In this document: positions 1 through 6,338 of the stretch, piece by piece
Numbering within the stretch: the stretch's first letter is position 1
Layout of the letters: every line of letters begins with the position of its first letter
IMG/VR virus record: IMGVR_UViG_3300037244_000020
Location: 26,838 to 90,837 of that record
Strand: one strand, 5' to 3'
Length of the DNA stretch: 64,000 nucleotides
Source of the DNA: a virus
The notes under the pieces: model-generated
What the model saw: the letters and a program-made list of their open reading frames with translations, nothing else
What the model was told of the DNA's origin: nothing
The model's database searches: none
Position numbers and translations under genes: made by a program

Positions 1-58
1 AGACGACGTAACCCTCAGCGGCGTGCTTGCACGTGGCGCAAGTTTTACCAGTCTTCAT
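1..58 (-). CDS. Partial small zinc-ribbon-like protein (cut by window edge)
   Basis: The reading frame opens at an ATG at 58 and runs off the left edge of the window. The visible start, MKTGKTCATCKHAAEGYVV, contains a CxxC pair, as in very small zinc-ribbon peptides. It overlaps the upstream gene by 14 nt. The same overlap and a very similar start (MKTTKTCNTCKHAA) recur at 1762..1845, so this is half of a duplicated two-gene unit. The function is unknown and the 3' end is not seen. Confidence 0.55.
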   Translation of the reverse strand, partial: MKTGKTCATCKHAAEGYVV

Positions 59-317
59 TATCTTCCTCTGTTTGCATGTCGGCGCTCGGCTTGCCGTCTT
101 CCCAATTAATCTCGATCAACAACACATCGCTACCGGGGATGAGTATGTCGTTTCCGTTCTGGTGGAGCAGCCACAGCACATCAGCGTCGTGCGAGAAGCC
201 TTTAACCGTGCCGTACCCCTCGTTCTGCTTTGTGCAGACGCGAGCGGTATACTTGCGCCCGCTGTTTTGCTCGTCGGTCAGGATGCGGATTGCGTAATCT
301 ACTAGGGATGTGGTCAT
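45..317 (-). CDS. Hypothetical protein, paralogue of 1832..2101
   Basis: A 90-residue acidic protein starting MTTSLVDYAIRILTDEQN. It is clearly paralogous to the 89-residue product of 1832..2101: the first 17 residues are nearly identical, and both share blocks such as FSRDADVLWL and GNDxITPGS. It looks like a small beta-rich protein, but I do not recognise a family. Its start overlaps the stop of the preceding gene (ATGA at 314-317), so the two are probably translationally coupled in the leftward operon from the promoter at 869-897. Confidence 0.8.
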   Translation of the reverse strand: MTTSLVDYAIRILTDEQNSGRKYTARVCTKQNEGYGTVKGFSHDADVLWLLHQNGNDILIPGSDVLLIEINWEDGKPSADMQTEEDNEDW

Positions 318-748
318 TTCGCGGCTTCCAAGACTTTCATATCAAACCCCTTGGCGACCAGCGCGTCGACTAAGGGCACGATCTCGGATTCGACGGCGAC
401 CGTCCAGCGCTGGCCGTCCCAAGTGTAGTTGTATTCCTCAGTGTCTCTACGCGCCTCAGCTTCCGTGGCGTCGGTCCAGCCGTTCTCACACAGATCCCCT
501 CGATCGCGACCGTAGTAGACAGTGCAGCCGTCGGCAGGTTTGGCGTAAGTGTGGCCCTCGGGCTTGTCGCAGCGACGCCCGAGTTGGCTCATGTTGCCAT
601 GCTCAAGTAGTGCGTCGACGCGCTCTTGCGTGTTGTAGCAGGCGAACAGGATCAGGCCGTTGCGGTTTATGTGGCCGTCGAAATGGCAGTACACCGATTT
701 CCAAGTGCCGTTGCTGAGTTTTGCGGTGATCGTGCTGCGTGTTGCCAT
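314..748 (-). CDS. Hypothetical protein
   Basis: A 144-residue protein beginning MATRSTITAKLSNGTWKSVY. I chose the ATG at 748 because the frame further upstream encodes an implausible low-complexity leader and crosses the micro-ORF at 780..836. The N-terminal part resembles small phage proteins with the pattern of a start MATRSTI followed by YCHFDGHINRNG. The role is unknown. It is the second gene of the leftward operon and overlaps the next gene by 4 nt. Confidence 0.75.
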   Translation of the reverse strand: MATRSTITAKLSNGTWKSVYCHFDGHINRNGLILFACYNTQERVDALLEHGNMSQLGRRCDKPEGHTYAKPADGCTVYYGRDRGDLCENGWTDATEAEARRDTEEYNYTWDGQRWTVAVESEIVPLVDALVAKGFDMKVLEAAK

Positions 749-779
749 GATGTGTTCTCTGGGGTGTGCAACTACTAGA

Positions 780-836
780 TTAGGACGAGATGATGAGTAC
801 AAGGAGTGCAAGGGCGAAAGCGACAGCAACAAGCAT
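780..836 (-). CDS. 18-residue single-span membrane micropeptide
   Basis: The frame MLVAVAFALALLVLIISS is almost entirely hydrophobic and would form one transmembrane helix. It has a strong ribosome binding site (GGAGG, 6 nt before the ATG at 836) and is the first frame after the promoter at 869-897. It is too short for family recognition. It may be a membrane peptide or a leader peptide for the genes behind it. Confidence 0.5.
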   Translation of the reverse strand: MLVAVAFALALLVLIISS

Positions 837-868
837 CTTGTACCTCCGTGTTGTGTTTCGATGTAGCT

Positions 869-897
869 ATTATGCAGAGGTTTTTAGTTCTGTGCAA
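869..897 (-). promoter_or_regulatory. Sigma70-type promoter, dispersed family copy 1
   Basis: Read leftward: TTGCAC (892-897), a 17-bp spacer, then CATAAT (869-874), followed by AGCTACATCGAAAC. The -35, the spacer length, the AAC(A/T)A spacer start and the +1 region match four other sites in the leftward arm. It would drive 780..836 and the genes to its left. Confidence 0.8.
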
Positions 898-927
898 CTG
901 TTAAAACGCTTTGCGCAGCGACTTTCG

Positions 928-1089
928 TCACACTCCCAAAATATCCACTTTCGTCTGCTGGCGCGACAATTCCCACAGTTCCGCGAGCAACTCGTCTGCT
1001 ACGCTGGCGCGTGGCTGTTCGCGCAATGCTGCTTGAATCTCCTGCTCGCGCATCCGCAGCGCTGCACTCACGCGTTCTTCAATGGTCAT
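928..1089 (-). CDS. Small helical hypothetical protein
   Basis: A 53-residue protein starting MTIEERVSAALRMREQE, rich in Glu, Ala and Leu and probably a coiled or helical bundle. The start at 1089 is preferred because it has a strong AAAGGAG site and overlaps the stop of the upstream gene as ATGA (1086-1089). The function is unknown. It is the last gene before the promoter at 869-897. Confidence 0.7.
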   Translation of the reverse strand: MTIEERVSAALRMREQEIQAALREQPRASVADELLAELWELSRQQTKVDILGV

Positions 1090-1394
1090 GCTCGCTTCTC
1101 CTTTCCCACCAGCGCCAGGCGCTGGCGCTTTGACTGAAGGCTTTCGATCCATTCTACAGCCGGGCGCGTGCCTTGGAAGAACACCTTTTGATCGTCGCTC
1201 TCCTTCGGGATGCGGTGCACGCCTGCAGCGCGGTTATCGACATAGAGGACATCGTAATGGGTCGGACTCTCCCCGATAACCTCTACCAGGACCAGCCAGC
1301 CGTCACGCTTGGCGAGGATTGTGCCGTGGGTCACGATTACGCTTGCTCCGAAGGGCTGATGAGGGGAGCGAGCCAGTGCGACCCTTTGGGGCAC
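1086..1394 (-). CDS. Hypothetical protein
   Basis: The frame runs from a GTG at 1394 (102 residues). The conserved-looking part starts at VTHGTILAKRDGWLVLVEV and reads like a small beta-barrel. A second GTG at 1334, just after the stop of the upstream gene (1337), has a GGAG 11 nt upstream and would avoid a 58-nt overlap, so the true protein may be only about 82 residues. It has no recognised family. It is coupled by ATGA to the downstream gene. Confidence 0.6.
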   Translation of the reverse strand: MPQRVALARSPHQPFGASVIVTHGTILAKRDGWLVLVEVIGESPTHYDVLYVDNRAAGVHRIPKESDDQKVFFQGTRPAVEWIESLQSKRQRLALVGKEKRA

Positions 1395-1765
1395 TTCTCG
1401 TTACCCCATTTCTCCGCCGCGCTGGCGCCATTAAACGGTCCGAAATACTCGAAACCGCTGATCGGATTTCCGACGATAACGATAACTGGCGGCAGCTTCT
1501 CGGGGTGGCGCGCCTTTTTCGCAGTGTCCCGTGCGAGGTCCGTGTTGATGGGATAAGTGCTCAGAATCTCAACAACATCACCTAGCGCGATGCGCAGCCG
1601 CTCTGCTTCGATGAGGCTCTGTGGTATGCCGGACACGGGTTGAAGGGTCACAAGCATCCGATGATTTGTATTCTCTTTGCAATACTTACGGGCAGCCTCT
1701 GCACCCGCAAACGGTCCGTAATACTGATAGCCATTTGCGGGGGTACCGTCTATGATGATTTTCAT
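1337..1765 (-). CDS. Hypothetical protein with an internal duplication
   Basis: A 142-residue protein made of two related halves. Residues 1-45 contain GTPANGYQYYGPFAGAEAA and residues about 92-135 contain GNPISGFEYFGPFNGASAA. Both halves begin with a short beta strand (IIID, VIVIV), then G(N/T)P, a GxxYYGPF turn and an Ala-rich helix. A charged linker joins them. I do not know the family. The start overlaps the stop of the 27-residue peptide (ATGA at 1762-1765). Confidence 0.75.
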   Translation of the reverse strand: MKIIIDGTPANGYQYYGPFAGAEAARKYCKENTNHRMLVTLQPVSGIPQSLIEAERLRIALGDVVEILSTYPINTDLARDTAKKARHPEKLPPVIVIVGNPISGFEYFGPFNGASAAEKWGNEKCPKGSHWLAPLISPSEQA

Positions 1766-1845
1766 TTGTGATTCCTTGTCAGTGGGGCTATTTCGCAGCG
1801 TTTAGCGGCATGTTTGCACGTATTGCAAGTCTTAGTCGTCTTCAT
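1762..1845 (-). CDS. 27-residue CxxC peptide
   Basis: MKTTKTCNTCKHAAKRC followed by a short basic tail. It carries a CxxC pair plus a third Cys, suggesting a single zinc knuckle. It overlaps the end of the upstream gene by 14 nt and the start of the downstream gene by 4 nt, which is typical of real genes in this arm. It is a paralogue of the gene cut by the left window edge. Confidence 0.6.
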   Translation of the reverse strand: MKTTKTCNTCKHAAKRCEIAPLTRNHK

Positions 1846-2101
1846 CGACTTCTCCTGTCGGATGCTTGCTCGGCTCGCCATCTTTCCACTGGATCTCGAT
1901 CATCTCGACTGCGCTGCCCGGAGTGATCAAGTCATTTCCGTTCGCGGTGCGCAGCCAAAGCACGTCGGCATCCCGTGAGAATCCCTCGACCGTGCCGTCT
2001 ACCGTGCACAATTTCGTGGCGACGCGAACGGTATATTCGCGGCCGCAGTTTTGCTCGTCGGTCAGGATGCGGATGGCGTACTCTACTAGGGAGGTGGTCA
2101 T
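1832..2101 (-). CDS. Hypothetical protein, paralogue of 45..317
   Basis: An 89-residue acidic protein with the start MTTSLVEYAIRILTDEQN. It is closely related to the product of 45..317, with extra divergence in the middle and at the C-terminus. It is followed by the CxxC peptide with the same 14-nt overlap as in the other copy. It is unknown in function. A small perfect palindrome (2123..2144) lies just upstream and may regulate it. Confidence 0.8.
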   Translation of the reverse strand: MTTSLVEYAIRILTDEQNCGREYTVRVATKLCTVDGTVEGFSRDADVLWLRTANGNDLITPGSAVEMIEIQWKDGEPSKHPTGEVDEDD

Positions 2102-2122
2102 GGTGTTTTGTTCCGTGTTCGG

Positions 2123-2144
2123 TTTCGATAAGGCGTTATCGAAA
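2123..2144. promoter_or_regulatory. 9-bp inverted repeat upstream of 1832..2101
   Basis: TTTCGATAA and TTATCGAAA flank a GGCG centre. It sits 22 nt before the ATG of the gene at 2101. It could be an operator or a short RNA hairpin. TTTCGAT-like sequence also follows the dispersed promoters, so it may be a remnant of that family. Confidence 0.45.
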
Positions 2145-2159
2145 TGTCAAAATATACGT

Positions 2160-2789
2160 CTAAACTAGGCCAGCTCCTCTCAGGTCCGCGCTGCTCAGGT
2201 CCGCGTAGCGCAGGTCCGCGCTGCTCAGGTTTGCGCCTTCCAGGTCCGCGTAGCTCAGGTCCGCGTAGCTCAGGTCCGCGCTGCTCAGGTTTGCGCCTTC
2301 CAGGTCCGCGTAGCTCAGGTCCGCGTAGCTCAGGTCCGCGTAGCGCAGGTCCGCGCCTCTCAGGTTTGCGCTGCTCAGGTCCGCGTAGCGCAGGTTTGCG
2401 CTGCTCAGGTCCGCGTAGCGCAGGTCCGCGCCTCTCAGGTTTGCGCCTTCCAGGTCCGCGTAGCGCAGGTCCGCGTAGCTCAGGTTTGCGTAGCGCAGGT
2501 TTGCGTAGCGCAGGTTTGCGTAGCTCAGGTTTGCGTAGCTCAGGTTTGCGTAGCTCAGGTTTGCGTAGCTCAGGTCCGCGTAGCTCAGGTTTGCGTAGCG
2601 CAGGTTTGCGTAGCGCAGGTTTGCGTAGCTCAGGTTTGCGTAGCTCAGGCCAGCTCCTCTCAGGTTTGCTCCTTCCAGGTCCGCGCCTTTTGCCACCGCA
2701 GCACCCGCTGTTACCGCTTCGGTATTGTTCGGGGCCTCGTGGCTGAACAAAACTTCTTGCGTCGTTCTATGTTTAATTTCGATTTTCAT
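2160..2789 (-). CDS. Pentapeptide-repeat protein
   Basis: A 209-residue protein. The first 35 residues are ordinary; the rest is about 34 consecutive A(D/N)LxX pentapeptides, mostly [15 protein letters not shown] and EGANL. Such sequences fold into a right-handed quadrilateral beta helix. Family members include MfpA and Qnr proteins that mimic DNA and bind gyrase, but most phage members have no known target. The DNA is correspondingly repetitive. It is the first gene after the promoter at 2867-2895. The gyrase link is an inference from fold only. Confidence 0.88.
   Translation of the reverse strand: MKIEIKHRTTQEVLFSHEAPNNTEAVTAGAAVAKGADLEGANLRGAGLSYANLSYANLRYANLRYANLSYADLSYANLSYANLSYANLSYANLRYANLRYANLSYADLRYADLEGANLRGADLRYADLSSANLRYADLSSANLRGADLRYADLSYADLSYADLEGANLSSADLSYADLSYADLEGANLSSADLRYADLSSADLRGAGLV
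2176..2690. repeat. 15-bp coding tandem repeat array
   Basis: The array has units of the form CAGGTYYGCGTAGCK on the plus strand, encoding the pentapeptides of the leftward gene. It includes an exact 60-bp tandem duplication (2221-2280 equals 2281-2340), so the array has expanded recently by whole blocks. Confidence 0.9.
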
Positions 2790-2866
2790 AGTTATCTCAG
2801 TACTGTTCTTTCAACGCATCGCGATAAGACGTTACCGCAATGACAAAGTTCGGTTTCGATGTAGCT

Positions 2867-2895
2867 ATTATTCCGTACTTTTTAGTTTTGTGCAA
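2867..2895 (-). promoter_or_regulatory. Sigma70-type promoter, dispersed family copy 2
   Basis: Read leftward: TTGCAC (2890-2895), 17 bp, AATAAT (2867-2872), then AGCTACATCGAAACCG. It lies between the stop of 2932..3546 and the pentapeptide gene, which it should drive. Confidence 0.8.
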
Positions 2896-2931
2896 TCTTT
2901 AAATCGCTTTGTAGAGAGGATTGGCGCAGCG

Positions 2932-3546
2932 TTAGATGTCCACCATTTCCGGGGAAAACTCCAGGGGCGTGGCTTGAACGCCTCGAATCGGTTCTGCGCC
3001 CAGGGCTACCATGCTCTGCCCCTTTGGAAGCGCAGCCTTCGGTTTCTGTGCCGTATCGGCAGGTTCTGGTGCGGTGCCGCCTAGAGCCTTGATCGCAGCA
3101 TCAATCCTCTCGCGCTCGGTCGTCAGCCAGCCAATCTGCAGCGTTCTAATCATCGTCTCTGACGGCGGCCACTCTTCCGACTCGATCGCGGGAAGCATCA
3201 CGGCGCGCAGCCACCTATGGAAGTGGATAGCAGGGCCGTAGGCGGCTTCGGACCAGTCGTCGGTACGTGAGGCAGGGGTAGCGGCGAAGAGGCCCTCACG
3301 GGTCACGCATTTGCGCGGGTAACGCTTCCCGGCGAAGGGGAGAGTGCGAATCTCTACTTCGTCGCATGTGGGGCGCATGCGATCAGGGCATTCATACAGC
3401 AGCGCTTGCGCCAGTTCGGTGAACGGGAAGAAGAATTCGCCATCACAGCGTACGGCGGTCACGGGGTGAGTGTGCCCGTCATGGGCGGGGTAAGTGAGTG
3501 TGAGGGTGTCGGAGGGGGTGATCATGGTTTCTTGGGTGGGCCTCAT
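2932..3546 (-). CDS. BRO-N / antirepressor-like protein
   Basis: A 204-residue protein. Residues 30-140 carry patterns of the BRO-N domain found in phage antirepressors: FFFPFTELAQAL near the start, a TREGLF segment, and HFHRWLRAVMLPAI, which matches the usual (F)xxWLxxxVLPAI signature. BRO-N proteins bind DNA and often sit in regulatory regions. The C-terminal 60 residues are Ala/Pro-rich. The start at 3546 overlaps the upstream stop as ATGA; an internal ATG at 3525 is possible. Confidence 0.6.
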   Translation of the reverse strand: MRPTQETMITPSDTLTLTYPAHDGHTHPVTAVRCDGEFFFPFTELAQALLYECPDRMRPTCDEVEIRTLPFAGKRYPRKCVTREGLFAATPASRTDDWSEAAYGPAIHFHRWLRAVMLPAIESEEWPPSETMIRTLQIGWLTTERERIDAAIKALGGTAPEPADTAQKPKAALPKGQSMVALGAEPIRGVQATPLEFSPEMVDI

Positions 3547-3896
3547 TCCGGGGTACCTACGAGGATCATGGATTTGCAGCCAAGGGCGACTACTTCGAAT
3601 TCCGAGAGTTTGCGCGCCTTTTGATCAGGCTTGAGCTTGGCGCCGTACGTGATCAGGATGCGGACACCTTCCTCAGTGACGACACCCCAGGCGGTCGCGC
3701 CTCGCACACCTCGGACATAGGTTAGACAGGGCCACTTCCCAGAGACGCCACTAGCGCTACTCTGAGAGTAGCCTAGCCAGCGCGCGATATCAGAGGCGAC
3801 AAAAATCAACTGCCCGCCTGCCAGCGCGCATCGTATCTGTCCAGGGCCGTCCTTAAAGACGTAGGGCACGCTCATGAACTCGGGGATGTCACGCAT
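3543..3896 (-). CDS. Second BRO-N-like protein
   Basis: A 117-residue protein with the BRO-N opening pattern: a short beta segment, then LIFVASDIARWLGYSQ, which resembles the usual FxxxDVxxxLGY motif, and a TEEGVRILI stretch corresponding to the second strand-helix unit. It sits in tandem with the 204-residue BRO-N-like gene (4-nt overlap), suggesting a regulator pair. The role is unknown. It overlaps the end of 3889..4533 by 8 nt. Confidence 0.55.
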   Translation of the reverse strand: MRDIPEFMSVPYVFKDGPGQIRCALAGGQLIFVASDIARWLGYSQSSASGVSGKWPCLTYVRGVRGATAWGVVTEEGVRILITYGAKLKPDQKARKLSEFEVVALGCKSMILVGTPE

Positions 3897-4533
3897 GAGC
3901 GGTCTCCACTCGGCTCGTCTTGGCTTTCTGGTCAGCGCGCCACTTACGGGCGCGTTCTATAGCTTTGAGGCGGCGGTCTTCGGCGCGTGCCGGGGCCGTC
4001 TTCGCACTTCTGATCTTGCGCAGTTCCCCCTTTATGGCGAGGATTTCGGCTCTCTTCTCTCGCTCGATAGCCCGTGCCTGCTCATCGGCTTTGACATCTT
4101 CAGCGATCAGTAACCAGGTGGGCGGCTTTTTCGGCGCGTTTAGGCGGTCAAGCCTCGCTTGCATGCGTCTGGACCGGGGGATCTGGTCAACAGGCACCTC
4201 AAGACTCCAGTACTTGTGGCGCGACTGCCCCCGGCGATCCCGCTCGCGGGCTAGCTGAAGTACGCAGTCCTCGGGGGACTGTGCGTCAGGGTCGTTCAGC
4301 GCTTTGCCACTTTCCCAGTAGATACGCAGTGTCAGGTACGCGATGCGTTCGTCCATCTGCAGGAAGTTTTCCGCAGCTTCTTCGGCGTGGCGTTGTAGGT
4401 GTTCGTATTGGTCAGTATCGTACGCCGCGTTTGCCAGTTTCTGGCGCTGCAGCGCATGACCCCAAGACACGTCCTTCTTTACCCTGGCCTTCGCACGGCG
4501 TACGTAGAGGGAGGGGCTTACTTTGCTGGACAT
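3889..4533 (-). CDS. Basic, helical hypothetical protein
   Basis: A 214-residue, very Arg/Lys/Glu/Ala-rich protein starting MSSKVSPSLYVRRAKARVKK. The last 70 residues look like a long charged helix. I chose the ATG at 4533 because of AAGGA 6 nt upstream; the frame stays open further upstream, but there it crosses a strong hairpin (4547..4617). Composition suggests nucleic acid binding. It is the first gene left of the repeat-rich region and may act there, which is an inference. Confidence 0.65.
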   Translation of the reverse strand: MSSKVSPSLYVRRAKARVKKDVSWGHALQRQKLANAAYDTDQYEHLQRHAEEAAENFLQMDERIAYLTLRIYWESGKALNDPDAQSPEDCVLQLARERDRRGQSRHKYWSLEVPVDQIPRSRRMQARLDRLNAPKKPPTWLLIAEDVKADEQARAIEREKRAEILAIKGELRKIRSAKTAPARAEDRRLKAIERARKWRADQKAKTSRVETAHA

Positions 4534-4546
4534 GCGCGTTCCTTGC

Positions 4547-4617
4547 CCTGTGACGATGGGCCTTGGCAGGCCCTGCATAAGGTCAGGGGGCCTTTGCAGG
4601 CCGCCCATCGTCACAGG
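4547..4617. promoter_or_regulatory. 14-bp perfect inverted repeat before 3889..4533
   Basis: CCTGTGACGATGGG (4547-4560) and its exact complement (4604-4617) flank a 43-nt loop that has its own weak GGCC-rich pairing. In leftward RNA this is a large hairpin ending a few nt before the ribosome binding site of the gene starting at 4533. It is a likely control element (attenuator, translational operator or protein-binding site). Confidence 0.65.
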
Positions 4618-4755
4618 ACCCTTATGTTTAGCTTGTTCCCTGTGTATCTGCCAAGATTTGCAGGGGGCTTTAAGGTTCGCAGCGCTTTGCACGCCGCGTT
4701 CGGAAAGGTAGGCCAATCTCAGCGATTTGTCAATACCTCCCGCAGCGACTGACCG

Positions 4756-4902
4756 ACCGTACGCAGAGCTACCCCCCCCGGCGGAAACCCCCAGGTTGGG
4801 ACTTTGTTAGTCACTTTTGTACAGAGAGATATCTTATACAAAAGTAACTAACATTCTTCTTCCCTGCGAGTTTCCTTCTGGGGGGGTGCCTTTGCGTACG
4901 GT
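4756..4902. promoter_or_regulatory. Nested inverted-repeat structure
   Basis: The outer arms, 4756-4777 and 4881-4902, match at 19 of 22 positions (ACCGTACGCA... and ...TGCGTACGGT). A short GGAAAC/GTTTCC pair lies inside. Inner arms at 4805-4821 and 4837-4853 match at 16 of 17 positions (core ACTTTTGTA/TACAAAAGT). AGATATCT (4827-4834) sits at the centre. The whole has the symmetry of a cruciform or a multi-dimer operator. No gene is present. Confidence 0.7.
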
Positions 4903-4921
4903 AAATAACTCCAATAAATTC

Positions 4922-4970
4922 AACTACTTATAAGTGCACTTTTTTGGTGCACTAGCAATGACAAGTAGTT
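4922..4970. repeat. Small stem-loop with GTGCAC pair
   Basis: AACTACTT (4922-4929) pairs with AAGTAGTT (4963-4970). Inside are two copies of the palindrome GTGCAC (4934-4939, 4947-4952) separated by seven nucleotides, mostly T. It directly abuts the first 24-bp repeat of the array, so it is probably part of the same control or origin region. Confidence 0.5.
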
Positions 4971-5410
4971 AGCTGCATTCAATGTAGGCTAATGCCTATT
5001 TTTTAAGCACCGCTGCCTAATTTTTAAGCATTAGCCTACATTGAACGTAGCTAGGTTTTGCCTATTTTTTAAGCATTAGCCTACATCAATGTAGGCTAAT
5101 TCGGGTTTAGCCTACATTGATGTAGGCTAATTTAGGGTTAGCTGCATTCAATGTAGGCTAGTTTCCTTACAAAGCTGAGAGAGGCTCCCGAACGCCGTTG
5201 TAAGGAAACTCATGAGTGGCGTGAAAACAACGGGTTTTTAGCTGCACTCAATGTAGGCTAATGCCCGATTAGCCTACGTCAATGTAGGCTAATGCCTATT
5301 TTTTAAGCAAAAGCTAGCCTACGTCAATGTAGGCTAATGCCTATTTTTTAAGCAGGTGAGCGGAAAGCGTGCCTATTTTTTAGGCATTAGCCTACATTGA
5401 ATGCAGCTAA
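4969..5410. repeat. Repeat-rich candidate replication origin
   Basis: This stretch has no gene. It holds nine copies of a 24-bp near-palindrome of form TTAGCCTACA-N4-TGTAGGCTAA at 4969, 5031, 5076, 5107, 5138, 5238, 5269, 5314 and 5387. Interleaved are six copies of TGCCTATTTTTTAAGCA at 4993, 5014, 5059, 5293, 5338 and 5370. The AT-rich second element repeatedly abuts the palindrome. Iterated binding sites next to AT-rich tracts are the hallmark of iteron-type origins or multi-site operators. Which of these it is cannot be told from sequence alone. Confidence 0.75.
5161..5209. repeat. 12-bp perfect hairpin inside the repeat region
   Basis: GTTTCCTTACAA (5161-5172) and TTGTAAGGAAAC (5198-5209) flank a 25-nt loop. 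It splits the repeat array into a left group of five and a right group of four 24-bp palindromes. Confidence 0.65.
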
Positions 5411-5425
5411 AAACTCCGAGTTGCG

Positions 5426-5596
5426 TCAGACGAACGCTGAAAAAATATGAAAAATATTTGGGCAACCTGCGAACAACCAGCCGAAAAAGAGGCCAGTGAA
5501 GAAAACCCCGCCCGTTGTCAAGAGACTTTCTTTGGTTGTCTCTGCGTCTTTCGGGAAGAGGAAGAGCGGTTTGTGGTGTTTGTGTTTGTGGTGCAT
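5426..5596 (-). CDS. 56-residue small membrane protein
   Basis: The frame starts MHHKHKHHKPLFLFPKD, with a His/Lys-rich head. A hydrophobic segment follows (residues about 25-45, TGGVFFTGLFFGWLFAGC) that should span the membrane. GGAGG lies 7 nt before the ATG and the start is 2 nt after the previous stop, so it is well supported despite its size. The function is unknown. The stop lies just right of the repeat array. Confidence 0.7.
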   Translation of the reverse strand: MHHKHKHHKPLFLFPKDAETTKESLLTTGGVFFTGLFFGWLFAGCPNIFHIFSAFV

Positions 5597-5598
5597 GG

Positions 5599-5787
5599 TT
5601 AGACCTCCGCCAATTTCTTGCTGTATGTGAAGAGGCGGTAGCTGCCGGATAGCTCGACAAACACAGGGAACTCTCCGACACGCGCGGGACGATGAACGTC
5701 TCGGCTGTATCTCGGCTTATCTACGCTGCCTACCAATTTGTTTTCTGCGGGGTTCCACTCTTTGCTGTCCACTGTCTTGACTGTCAT
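5599..5787 (-). CDS. Hypothetical protein
   Basis: A 62-residue basic protein starting MTVKTVDSKEWNPAENK, with several beta-type segments (FPVFVELSGSYRLFTYS). It is preceded by the repeated 31-nt linker whose GGAGAAAACGAG element acts as ribosome binding site. No family is recognised. Confidence 0.75.
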   Translation of the reverse strand: MTVKTVDSKEWNPAENKLVGSVDKPRYSRDVHRPARVGEFPVFVELSGSYRLFTYSKKLAEV

Positions 5788-5813
5788 CTCGTTTTCTCCA
5801 GTTGGTTCGGTTA
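5783..5813 (-). repeat. 31-nt intergenic linker, copy 1
   Basis: An exact 31-nt match to 6334..6364. It runs from the TAA stop of one gene through CCGAACCAACTGGAGAAAAC to the ATGAC start of the next. A third, partial copy is at 6549..6570. Confidence 0.85.
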
Positions 5814-6338
5814 GATGGCTGCAGACTTGCGCTTGCCTTTCTCAAAGGCGCGCTCTAACGCACGTTGCACGCTCAAGGCGTTGACCGTGAAAATTACGAC
5901 GTGAGCGCCGCGCTTGCCTTTAATTTCCACGACGCTGTTTTCGACGGACTCCACGACGCATTTCGTGTTGAGTTTGTAATCGCTGAAGACGAGAGATCCT
6001 AAGACCGTACCCGGCTTCAGGTTCAACGCTGCTTCAGCGTCAGCCAGTCGTTTCGCAGCGGCGCGAGCGTCGATCACTTGGCGTGCGTAATAGACCTCAT
6101 AGCCGAAGTCGCCACCCTCTACGTTGGAGCGGTTCCGTGCTGCGTCTTCCGGCCGCAAGTAGTCGCCGAAGTCTGCCTTGACGAAAGCCTTAACTTCGCT
6201 GCTGTAGAACAGGCCGGAGTCAAGCGCCTGCTGCGTGGCGTCGATTAAGCGCTGTTCGTGGGCGACTGGCTCACGGTGTCCGGCTGCGATCGGGACCCAA
6301 GTCGTGTATGCGTCGTCTGATAGTGGGTAATGGGTCAT
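5811..6338 (-). CDS. Hypothetical protein
   Basis: A 175-residue protein starting MTHYPLSDDAYTTWVPI. The middle is an Ala-rich helix (DARAAAKRLADAEAALN). The C-terminal 70 residues look like a small beta domain (GTVLGSLVFSDYKLNTKC, VVEIKGKRGAHVVIF) ending in a basic helix. Its stop and its start each lie in a copy of the intergenic linker. I do not recognise the family. Confidence 0.75.
   Translation of the reverse strand: MTHYPLSDDAYTTWVPIAAGHREPVAHEQRLIDATQQALDSGLFYSSEVKAFVKADFGDYLRPEDAARNRSNVEGGDFGYEVYYARQVIDARAAAKRLADAEAALNLKPGTVLGSLVFSDYKLNTKCVVESVENSVVEIKGKRGAHVVIFTVNALSVQRALERAFEKGKRKSAAI

Noticed and set aside
2144-2746. A 200-codon rightward frame of SGPR/SGLR repeats opposite the pentapeptide gene
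   Set aside because: It is the mirror of the pentapeptide DNA repeat; the leftward frame has a known protein fold, promoter and start, while this one has none.
4969-5410. Possible CRISPR array
   Set aside because: The repeats are palindromic with very irregular spacing, the intervals themselves contain a second repeated word, and no cas genes are present.
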